From DASVXQ01 sp036392615 (GTDB taxonomy: Bacteria; Actinomycetota; CALGFH01), in contig DASVXQ010000377.1 of the NCBI GenBank assembly GCA_036392615.1, forward strand, positions 1-11,115: DNA of 11,115 bases, written 5' to 3'. A program made the position numbers and the translations under genes. The notes beneath the pieces were generated by a model. It did not search any database. It saw nothing but the letters and a program-made list of their open reading frames with translations, and had not been told where the DNA came from. This document shows positions 5,567 through 11,115 of this stretch, piece after piece (position 1 is the stretch's first letter; every line of letters starts with the position of its first letter).

Positions 5567-6337
5567 TCAGGTGACCTGCTCGCCCGCGTCGGCGGTGACG
5601 CGCCAGCGCTCGTAGCCGTGCTCCTCGAGCTCCTCGGCGAGCTCGGGACCGCCGGACTCCACGATCCTGCCCCCCACCATCACGTGGACGTGGTCGGGGG
5701 CGATGTAGCGCAGGATGCGGGTGTAGTGGGTGATCAGCAGCACGCCGAGCTCCGGGCCGCGCAGGCGGTTCACGCCCTCGCTGACGACCTTGAGCGCGTC
5801 GATGTCCAGACCCGAGTCGGTCTCGTCGAGGATGGCGAGCTGCGGGCGCAGCAGCGCCATCTGGAGGATCTCGTGGCGCTTCTTCTCGCCGCCGGAGAAG
5901 CCCTCGTTGAGGCTCCGCTCGGCGAACTTCGGGTCCATCTCGAGCAGCCGCATCTGCTCGCGCAGGTCCTTGGCGAACTGGCGGACCGGCACGTCCTCGC
6001 CGCGGACCGCGTTGACCGCGGTGCGCAGGAAGTTGGTCACCGACACGCCGGGCACCTCGACCGGGTACTGCATCGCCAGGAAGATGCCCAGCCGCGCGCG
6101 CTCGTCCGGTGTCAGGCTCAGCACGTCGTCGCCCTTGAAGGTGGCGCTGCCGCCGGTGACCCGGTAGCGGGGGTGGCCGGCCAGCGCGTAGGCCAGGGTC
6201 GACTTCCCGGAGCCGTTGGGGCCCATCAGGGCGTGGACCTTGCCGGGCTCCACCTTGAGGTTCAGGCCGTGGAGGATCTCCTTGTCGTCCACGCTCACGT
6301 GGAGGTCCTCGATCAGCAGGGTGGCGTCGTCGCTCAT
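5567..6337 (-). CDS. sufC: SufC: ATPase of the SufBCD scaffold
   Basis: A 256-residue soluble ABC-type ATPase. It shows Walker A GPNGSGKST (39-47), the Q-loop region LAMQYP (87-92), the SufC-specific signature FSGGEKKR (147-154), Walker B with catalytic Glu in LAILDETDSGLD (168-178; E172) and the switch histidine H204 (ITHY). No transmembrane domain exists anywhere in the operon, as expected, since SufC drives cluster assembly on SufB-SufD rather than transport. ATP-driven dimerisation is known to open the SufB-SufD interface. The ATG at 6337 follows an AGGACGGAG purine stretch; upstream in-frame extension into the Rieske gene is not coding. The length and motif order match the family, and it lies 20 nt after the Rieske gene. 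Confidence 0.95.
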   Translation of the reverse strand: MSDDATLLIEDLHVSVDDKEILHGLNLKVEPGKVHALMGPNGSGKSTLAYALAGHPRYRVTGGSATFKGDDVLSLTPDERARLGIFLAMQYPVEVPGVSVTNFLRTAVNAVRGEDVPVRQFAKDLREQMRLLEMDPKFAERSLNEGFSGGEKKRHEILQMALLRPQLAILDETDSGLDIDALKVVSEGVNRLRGPELGVLLITHYTRILRYIAPDHVHVMVGGRIVESGGPELAEELEEHGYERWRVTADAGEQVT

Positions 6338-6357
6338 GCTCTCCGTCCTGTACGGGT

Positions 6358-6714
6358 TCAGGTCACTTCCAGGGTCGCGGCCAGCTCCGCCCAGTCGTCG
6401 GGCAGGTCGACCAGCACGTCCTCGCCCTCGAGGCGCACCGGGAAGACCCGCACCGGCCGCACCGCCGGCGGGCTGTCCGGCTCCCCTGACTTCAGGTCGA
6501 AACGGCTGCCGTGCAGGGCGCACTCCAGGGTGTGGTCCTCGACCCAGCCCTCCGACAGCGGGTAGTCCTCGTGGCTGCAACGGTCCTCGGTGGCGTAGAC
6601 CCCGTCGCCGGTGCGCACCAGCGCCACCGCGATCTCGCCGTCGTCGGACAGCTCGACGCGGTGCCCGCGGTCGACCTCCAGCTCGGCGAGCGAGGCCAGG
6701 CGCACGAATGGCAT
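6358..6714 (-). CDS. Rieske-type [2Fe-2S] ferredoxin in the SUF operon
   Basis: A 118-residue, single-domain Rieske protein. The cluster motif is C46-x-H48 (RCSHED), then 16 residues, then C65-x2-H68 (ECALHGSRFD). It ends with SGEPDSPPAVRPVRVFPV, typical of the non-haem oxygenase-type (soluble) Rieske ferredoxins. There is no transmembrane helix, so it is cytosolic. In this position, between sufD and sufC, the gene is common in actinobacterial suf operons. A role as electron donor for cluster assembly or as a redox partner is a guess from context, not shown. Its ATG overlaps the sufD stop by one base (TGATG), with GGGAGGTGG 7 nt upstream, implying translational coupling. It could equally serve an oxygenase elsewhere in the genome. 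Confidence 0.9.
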   Translation of the reverse strand: MPFVRLASLAELEVDRGHRVELSDDGEIAVALVRTGDGVYATEDRCSHEDYPLSEGWVEDHTLECALHGSRFDLKSGEPDSPPAVRPVRVFPVRLEGEDVLVDLPDDWAELAATLEVT

Positions 6715-8084
6715 CAGGCGGCCACCTCCCTGGCCAGCTCCGCCTCCAGGGCCGCCTCGAGGCGCCGCCGCACCGCCGGCACCGACACCTGCTCGAGCAC
6801 CTCCTCGAAGAAGCCGAAGACCACCAGGCGGCGGGCCTGCTCGCGCGGGATCCCGCGCGACTGGAGGTAGAACAGGTGCAGGTCGTCGACCCGGCCGGTG
6901 GCGGCCGCGTGGGCCGCGCGCACGTCGGAGTTGAGGATCTCGAGGAAGGGGTTGGCCTCGGCGTGCGCGTGCCTGGAGAGCACCAGGTTGCGCATCGTCT
7001 GGGCGGCGTCGCTGCCGCGGGCCCCTGGGCTGATGATCAGGTTGCCGTTGAAGATGTTGCGCGAGCCGCCCAGCAGGCCGGCCTTGTAGAGCAGGGTCGA
7101 GCGGGCGAACGGCTCCGCGTGGGTGACCGTGGCGCGGTGCTCGAAGCGCTGGCCCTCGTCCGCGAAGGCGGCGCCGAGGAAGTCGGCCTCGGAGCCCTCG
7201 GACAGCCGGGCGTCCGGCGCGATGCGCACCACCCCGCCGCCGAGCGTGACCAGCAGCGAGCGGTAGCGGCCCTCGCGCGCGACCAGGGCGCGCTGCACGC
7301 CGAAGTGGGTGACCTGCTCGCTGCCCCACTCCTGCAGGGTGAGGTGCTGCACGCTGGCGCGCTCGCCGACGAACAGCTCGGTCACGCCGTGGTGGAAGGC
7401 GCGGCCGTCCAGCTCCTCGGGCGAGCCGTGCTCCTGCACCAGGGTGAGCGCCGCGTCGTCCTCGACCACCACCAGCGTGTGGGCGAAGGTCGCGCCCGAG
7501 CGGGTGCGGCGGTAGACCGCGCCGATCGGCAGCTCGACCTCGACGCCGCGCGGCACGTACAGGAACGCGCCCGCGCTGACCAGCGTGGCGTGCAGCGCCA
7601 GGAACCAGTCCTCGTCGAACGGCGCCGCCGCCACCAGCAGGCGCGGCTCGACCAGGTCGGCGTGCTCGCGCAGCGCGGTCGCCAGGTCGGTGAGCAGCAC
7701 GCCGCGCTCGGCCAGGTCGGCCGCGAGCTTGGGCCGGCCGGTCTGGGCGCCGTCGGCCATGGCGATCAGGCCGCCGGGCTCCAGCTCGGTGCCGGCGCCG
7801 GAGCCGCCGCCGGAGGAGGCCTTGCCGTGGCCGGGGCTGAGCTCCTCAGGCGCGCCGGGCTGCGCGCCGCCGCGGATGATCCGCGCCCGGTCGAGCCCGG
7901 CCGCGCGCGGGTTGGTGAAGCGCCAGGGCTCCTCGCGGCCGGTCGGCCGCTCCAGCTTCTCCAGCGCGGCCAGGGCCTCCAGCCGCCGCGCGCGGAACCA
8001 CTCGGGGTCGCCGAGCGCCTCCGACCAGGCGGTCACGGCCGCCTGGTCGAGGCCCTTGAACGGGATGTCGTCGATCGCCGCCAC
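6714..8084 (-). CDS. sufD: SufD: scaffold subunit of SufBCD
   Basis: A 456-residue SufB/SufD-family protein, the partner of SufB in the scaffold. The N-terminal half includes EEPWRFTNPR (51-60), and the C-terminal beta-helix has GGSRNIFNGNLIISPGARG (339-357), QTMRNLVLS (362-370) and NSDVRAAHAAATG (385-397), then LFYLQSRGIP. H392 matches the histidine of E. coli SufD (H360) needed for iron entry. The cysteine that often precedes it (CSH in E. coli) is Ala here (A390), and the protein has no cysteine at all. Residues about 78-105 form a Gly/Ser-rich, probably disordered linker. The start is GTG at 8084, 2 nt after the sufB TAA, with only a distant purine stretch, so translation is likely coupled to sufB. 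SufD diverges faster than SufB in all lineages. Confidence 0.92.
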   Translation of the reverse strand: MAAIDDIPFKGLDQAAVTAWSEALGDPEWFRARRLEALAALEKLERPTGREEPWRFTNPRAAGLDRARIIRGGAQPGAPEELSPGHGKASSGGGSGAGTELEPGGLIAMADGAQTGRPKLAADLAERGVLLTDLATALREHADLVEPRLLVAAAPFDEDWFLALHATLVSAGAFLYVPRGVEVELPIGAVYRRTRSGATFAHTLVVVEDDAALTLVQEHGSPEELDGRAFHHGVTELFVGERASVQHLTLQEWGSEQVTHFGVQRALVAREGRYRSLLVTLGGGVVRIAPDARLSEGSEADFLGAAFADEGQRFEHRATVTHAEPFARSTLLYKAGLLGGSRNIFNGNLIISPGARGSDAAQTMRNLVLSRHAHAEANPFLEILNSDVRAAHAAATGRVDDLHLFYLQSRGIPREQARRLVVFGFFEEVLEQVSVPAVRRRLEAALEAELAREVAA

Positions 8085-8086
8085 GC

Positions 8087-9535
8087 TTACCCGACCGCCC
8101 CTTCCATCTGCAGCGAGACCAGCCGGTTCAGCTCGAGCGCGTACTCCATCGGCAGCTCCTTGGAGATCGGCTCGATGAAGCCGCGCACGATCATCGCGAT
8201 CGCCTCCGCCTCGGACAGCCCCCGCGACTGGAGGTAGAAGAGCTGGTCGTCACCGATCTTCGAGACAGTGGCCTCGTGACCGAGGGTGACGTCCTCCTCC
8301 TTCACGTCGTTGTAGGGGTAGGTGTCCGAGCGGGACTCCTCGTCGAGCAGCAGCGCGTCGCAGCGCACGTTCGCCTTGACGCTCTCCGCGCCCTCCTCGA
8401 CCTTGATCAGGCCGCGGTAGGAGGTGCGGCCGCCGTCGCGCGAGATCGACTTGGAGACGATCTGGCCGGTGGTCTCCGGCGCGGCGAAGGTCAGCTTGGC
8501 GCCGGCGTCCTGGTGCTGGCCGTCGCCGGCGAACGCCACCGACAGGATCTCGCCGTGGGCGTGCGGGCCGAGCAGCAGCACTGCCGGGTACTTCATGGTG
8601 AGCTTGGAGCCGATGTTGCCGTCGATCCACTCCATGGTGGCGCCCTCGTAGGCCGCGGCCCGCTTGGTCACCAAGTTGTAGACGTTGTTCGACCAGTTCT
8701 GGATGGTCGTGTAGCGGACCTTGGCGTGCGGCTTGACGATGATCTCCACCACCGCCGAGTGCAGCGAGTCCGAGGAGTAGATCGGCGCGGTGCAGCCCTC
8801 GACGTAGTGCACGCTCGAGCCGGGCTCCGCGATGATCAGCGTCCGCTCGAACTGGCCCATGTTCTGAGAATTGATCCGGAAGTAGGCCTGCAGCGGGATC
8901 TCGACGTGGACGCCCTCTGGGATCCAGATGAACGACCCGCCCGACCAGACCGCCGAGTTCAGCGCGGCGAACTTGTTGTCGTTGGCGGGGATCACCGTGG
9001 CCCAGTGCTCGCGGAAGAGGTCCTCGTGCTCGCGCAGCGCGGTGTCGGTGTCGAGGAAGATGACGCCCTGCGCCTCGAGGTCCTCGCGCACCTTGTGGTA
9101 GACGACCTCGCTCTCGTACTGCGCGGCGACGCCGGCGATCAGGCGCTGCTTCTCGGCCTCGGGGATGCCGAGCCTGTCATAGGTGCTCTTGATGTCGGCC
9201 GGCAGCTCGTCCCAGGACGCGGCCTGCTTCTCGGTGGCGCGGAGGAAGTAGAAGATGTTGTCGAAGTCGATCTTCGACAGGTCACCGCCCCACTGCGGCA
9301 TCGGCCGGCGGTAGAAGTAGTCGAGCGCCCGGTGGCGGAACTGCCGCATCCAGTCCGGCTCGTTCTTCATCTGCGAGATCTCTTCCACGACCTCGTGGGA
9401 GAGACCGCGCTTGGGCTCGAAGACCGAGGTGACCTTGTCGTGCCATCCGTACTTGTAGGCACCCAGGTCGACGTTCTCCGGGACCGGGTTGATCCGCTCC
9501 GGAGTCTGCGTCAGGTCTCGGGCGTCGGTGACCAT
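8087..9535 (-). CDS. sufB: SufB: cluster-building scaffold subunit
   Basis: A 482-residue SufB, the subunit on which the nascent Fe-S cluster forms. Strongly conserved blocks are MPQWGGDLSKIDFDN (79-93), SAVWSGGSFIWIPEGV (194-209), VEGCTAPIYS (245-254), ANVRCDALLLD (388-398), SDTYPY (403-408) and LGHEATVSKIG (418-428). C392 and E421 align with the E. coli SufB residues (C405, E434) proposed to take sulfur and bind iron. The site around C248, where mycobacterial SufB proteins carry an intein, is uninterrupted here. The ATG overlaps the sufR stop by one base (TGATG), with AAGGAG 9 nt upstream inside sufR. It is the second gene of the operon and pairs with SufD and SufC. Confidence 0.96.
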   Translation of the reverse strand: MVTDARDLTQTPERINPVPENVDLGAYKYGWHDKVTSVFEPKRGLSHEVVEEISQMKNEPDWMRQFRHRALDYFYRRPMPQWGGDLSKIDFDNIFYFLRATEKQAASWDELPADIKSTYDRLGIPEAEKQRLIAGVAAQYESEVVYHKVREDLEAQGVIFLDTDTALREHEDLFREHWATVIPANDNKFAALNSAVWSGGSFIWIPEGVHVEIPLQAYFRINSQNMGQFERTLIIAEPGSSVHYVEGCTAPIYSSDSLHSAVVEIIVKPHAKVRYTTIQNWSNNVYNLVTKRAAAYEGATMEWIDGNIGSKLTMKYPAVLLLGPHAHGEILSVAFAGDGQHQDAGAKLTFAAPETTGQIVSKSISRDGGRTSYRGLIKVEEGAESVKANVRCDALLLDEESRSDTYPYNDVKEEDVTLGHEATVSKIGDDQLFYLQSRGLSEAEAIAMIVRGFIEPISKELPMEYALELNRLVSLQMEGAVG

Positions 9536-10257
9536 CAGGCTTCGCTCCTTGCTGGCGTTTGTGGGCGGGACGCGCTGGTGCCGCGGCGTTTGCTTCGGCT
9601 CGGCGCGCTCCTGGTTCCTTTCGTCCGCTCGTCCAGGTGAACCTGGGTGACGCAGCGGACACCTCCGTCCACGATCGTGGCCTCGCGCTCGACCGGCGTG
9701 CCCAGCAGCCGCTCGAACAGCTTGGCCTCGGACGTGCAGAGGTCGGGCAGCTCGGTCGCGAGGTGCTCGACCGTGCAGTTGTGCTGGCAGAGGCGCAGCC
9801 CCTCGGGGGTGGGCTCGACCTCCGCCATGAAGCCCTGCTCGCTCAGGACGTCGGCGAGCGCCCTGGCGCGCTCCGCCAGGGTAGCCCCTTCCACGCGGTC
9901 GGCGTAGTTGGCGGCCAGCCGCTCGTTGCGCCAGGCCAGGAACTGGGAGAGCACCGAGGGGTCCTGCCGCTTGAGGAACGCCAGCGCCTCCAGCGCGACC
10001 TCGTCGTAGCGGCGCGGGAAGCGCTCGAGCCCGGCGTCGGTCAGCCGGTACACCGCCGTCGGCCGCCCCCGCTTGGGCCGCGAGAGCTCGGCGGTCACCA
10101 GCCCGTCGCGCTCAAGCAGCGCGAGGTGGCGGCGCACCCCGACCGGGGTCACTCCCAGCAGGTCCGCGAGCTTGGGTGCGGACAGGCGCCCGTGGCGCCG
10201 CAGCAGCACGAGAATCCGTTCCCGCGTGCCGCCACGTTGCTCCTCGACCATCGACAT
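9535..10257 (-). CDS. sufR: SufR: Fe-S-sensing repressor of the suf operon
   Basis: A 240-residue regulator. A winged helix-turn-helix of the DeoR/ArsR kind spans about 11-75 (RERILVLLRR, LSAPKLADLLGVTPVGVRRH, with the wing at KRGRPTAVYRLT). The C-terminal half holds C157, C161, C174 and C202 in the layout of SufR proteins, which bind a cluster and repress suf when clusters are plentiful; loss of the cluster relieves repression. The start is the ATG at 10257, 6 nt after GGGGAGGA. An in-frame ATG at 10308 would add 17 residues but has a worse-spaced ribosome site. After residue about 209 the protein carries a Ser/Thr/Arg-rich tail, probably disordered. It is the first gene, overlaps sufB by one base, and probably acts on the palindrome at 10392-10409. 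Confidence 0.92.
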   Translation of the reverse strand: MSMVEEQRGGTRERILVLLRRHGRLSAPKLADLLGVTPVGVRRHLALLERDGLVTAELSRPKRGRPTAVYRLTDAGLERFPRRYDEVALEALAFLKRQDPSVLSQFLAWRNERLAANYADRVEGATLAERARALADVLSEQGFMAEVEPTPEGLRLCQHNCTVEHLATELPDLCTSEAKLFERLLGTPVEREATIVDGGVRCVTQVHLDERTKGTRSAPSRSKRRGTSASRPQTPARSEA

Positions 10258-10263
10258 GGCTGG

Positions 10264-10271
10264 TCCTCCCC
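10264..10271 (-). promoter_or_regulatory. Ribosome-binding site that sets the sufR start
   Basis: GGGGAGGA on the minus strand stands 6 nt before the ATG at 10257. It decides for this start against the in-frame ATG at 10308 and the far upstream one at 10368, whose translated leader has no resemblance to SufR. Confidence 0.7.
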
Positions 10272-10317
10272 GGTCACCACCGCGTTGCTCCCTGGAGGTT
10301 CTCTCCATGGGTCCTTC

Positions 10318-10351
10318 CGTGGAGGTGGCCCCGTCCGGGCCGCCCTCCACG
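10318..10351 (-). other. Hairpin in the sufR leader
   Basis: Outer arms CGTGGAGG (10318-10325) and CCTCCACG (10344-10351) are perfectly complementary. Inside them GGCCC (10327-10331) and GGGCC (10337-10341) pair around a 5-nt loop, with a small internal loop between the two helices. It lies about 60-95 nt upstream of the sufR start, inside the expected suf mRNA leader. No U-tract follows. It may stabilise the mRNA or be a protein or RNA control site; its function is unknown. Confidence 0.45.
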
Positions 10352-10391
10352 CCGCGCCGCCTCTCCACGGGAATCCCGCGGAACGTACTTT

Positions 10392-10409
10392 GGAAACATA
10401 GATGTTTCC
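10392..10409. promoter_or_regulatory. Palindromic operator, probable SufR site, over the suf promoter
   Basis: GGAAACAT-AG-ATGTTTCC is a perfect 8-2-8 inverted repeat and an AT-rich island in GC-rich DNA. It lies 135 bp upstream of sufR and 118 bp upstream of the divergent gene. On the minus strand TATGTT (10400-10395) lies inside it and TACGTT (10387-10382) just after it; either fits TAnnnT as the suf -10. The TACGTT choice would put the palindrome in the -10/-35 spacer. No good -35 is visible. Autoregulation by SufR is inferred from position and symmetry. Confidence 0.6.
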
Positions 10410-10527
10410 TTGAGATAGCTTATCGAGGCGGTCGCGAGCAGGCAAACCCCTCGGGTGGGGCGCCGCGGCGGGGCGCCACGCTACGCTCGTGCGGACGCAT
10501 ACGGCATGCGAGGGCGAGGCGATACGT

Positions 10528-11115
10528 GTGGACGAGCCCATCTTCACTGGTGTCGGGGTCGCGCTGGCGACCTTCTTCGACGACGACGGCGAGGTCGACG
10601 CCAAGGCCACCGGCGACCACGCCAGGGCCCTGGTCGAGCTGGGCCTCCAGGCGGTGGTCGTGGCCGGTTCCACCGGCGAGGCCGCCAGCCTGTCGCCGGA
10701 GGAGCGGATCGCCCTGCTCGAGGCCGTGCGCGCAGCCGTCCCGGCCAGCACCCCGGTGCTCCAGGGCACCGGCGCGCCGTCCGTGCGGCAGGCGGTGGCG
10801 CTCACCCGCGACGCCCGCGACCACGGTGCGGACGCGGTGCTGGCCCTGGCACCGCCCGGAGCGCACGACCCGCGCGTCTACTACCAGGCGATCGCCGACG
10901 CCGCCGGCGACCTGCCCGTGCTCGCCTACCACTTCCCGCAGGTGTCGCTCCCCGGGCTGCCGGTCGAGGTGCTCCCCGAGCTGCCCGTCCGCGGCCTCAA
11001 GGACTCCGCCGGCGACCCCGAGCGCCTGCTGCGCGAGCTCGAGGTCTTCCAGGGCTGGCTCTACGTCGGCGCCGCCCCGATCCTCGCCCTCGCCGGCCCG
11101 CTCGGCTGCACGGGC
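10528..11115 (+). CDS. Dihydrodipicolinate synthase (DapA/NanA) family protein, 3' truncated
   Basis: The first 196 residues of a (beta/alpha)8 aldolase of the DHDPS/N-acetylneuraminate lyase family; the frame runs off the window. It shows the pyruvate-binding motif GSTGEAASLSPEER (48-61; usually GTTGE), the tyrosine of the active site in AYHFP (Y134) and the Schiff-base lysine in LKDSAG (K158). Family members condense pyruvate with an aldehyde or cleave keto-sugar acids; DapA itself uses aspartate semialdehyde. The Ser in GSTGE, the YHFP in place of the common YN(V/I)P, and the lone position next to sufR rather than among lysine genes favour a DapA-like paralogue over the true lysine enzyme. 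Start: GTG at 10528, 8 nt after GAGG. It is divergent from sufR, and TACGCT (10482-10487) is a possible -10. No link to Fe-S assembly is visible. Confidence 0.85.
   Translation, partial: MDEPIFTGVGVALATFFDDDGEVDAKATGDHARALVELGLQAVVVAGSTGEAASLSPEERIALLEAVRAAVPASTPVLQGTGAPSVRQAVALTRDARDHGADAVLALAPPGAHDPRVYYQAIADAAGDLPVLAYHFPQVSLPGLPVEVLPELPVRGLKDSAGDPERLLRELEVFQGWLYVGAAPILALAGPLGCTG

Noticed and set aside
4220..6565. 781-codon open frame on the plus strand, and similar long plus-strand frames at 1948-3495, 6216-8237 and 8276-9640
   Set aside because: They lie opposite sufS, sufC, moeZ, sufD and sufB, which have clear motifs. The plus-strand frames give low-complexity Arg/Ala/Val/Leu-rich text with no domains; they are antisense shadows produced by G/C-rich third positions.
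8786..8803. Intein in SufB at the VEGCTAPIY site
   Set aside because: Mycobacterial SufB often carries one here, so I looked. The sequence runs through C248 without interruption.
10441..10480. Direct repeat GGGGCGCC separated by 5 bp, upstream of the DapA-family gene
   Set aside because: Short GC-only repeats are expected at this base composition; there is no supporting symmetry or spacing to a promoter.
1..11115. tRNA, rRNA, CRISPR array, insertion sequence, prophage or defence genes
   Set aside because: No repeat-spacer pattern, transposase, integrase, attachment-site repeat or tRNA cloverleaf was seen on either strand; the content is housekeeping and regulatory.

Overview
The window is high-GC DNA with the coding style of an actinobacterium (Actinomycetota). 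This rests on strongly G/C-rich third codon positions, GTG/TTG starts, a WhiB7-type regulator with an AT-hook, a MoeZ protein and a SufR-SufU-type SUF operon. I cannot name the genus.

Layout. Positions 1-213 (+) hold the tail of an NTF2/SnoaL-like protein. It converges with a minus-strand gene of unknown function (242-946). Next, on the minus strand, is whiB7 (1213-1509) with its own terminator (1104-1140) and a leader of about 470 nt. The leader carries a promoter with an AT-rich element, a roughly 70-codon upstream ORF, a terminator hairpin and a perfectly complementary antiterminator arm, the parts expected of a ribosome-controlled attenuator. A 26-bp palindrome (2136-2161) separates this unit from the next operon.

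Positions 2182-10257 (all minus strand) are one compact operon, in transcription order: sufR, sufB, sufD, a Rieske-type ferredoxin, sufC, sufS, sufU, sufT, moeZ. SufS takes sulfur from cysteine and SufU accepts it. The SufB-SufC-SufD ATPase scaffold builds the Fe-S cluster, SufT is a maturation factor, and the small Rieske protein may supply electrons. SufR, first in the operon, is expected to sense clusters and repress the operon through the palindrome at 10392-10409. MoeZ, last in the operon, is an E1-like adenylyltransferase fused to a rhodanese that charges ubiquitin-like sulfur carriers; its place here links Fe-S sulfur supply to thiocarboxylate chemistry. Divergent from sufR, a dihydrodipicolinate-synthase-family gene (10528 onward) runs off the right edge.

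The SUF genes follow a known actinobacterial layout. The most informative non-coding element is the whiB7 leader, where two mutually exclusive RNA folds can be read directly from the sequence. I saw no tRNA, rRNA, CRISPR array, insertion sequence or phage gene.
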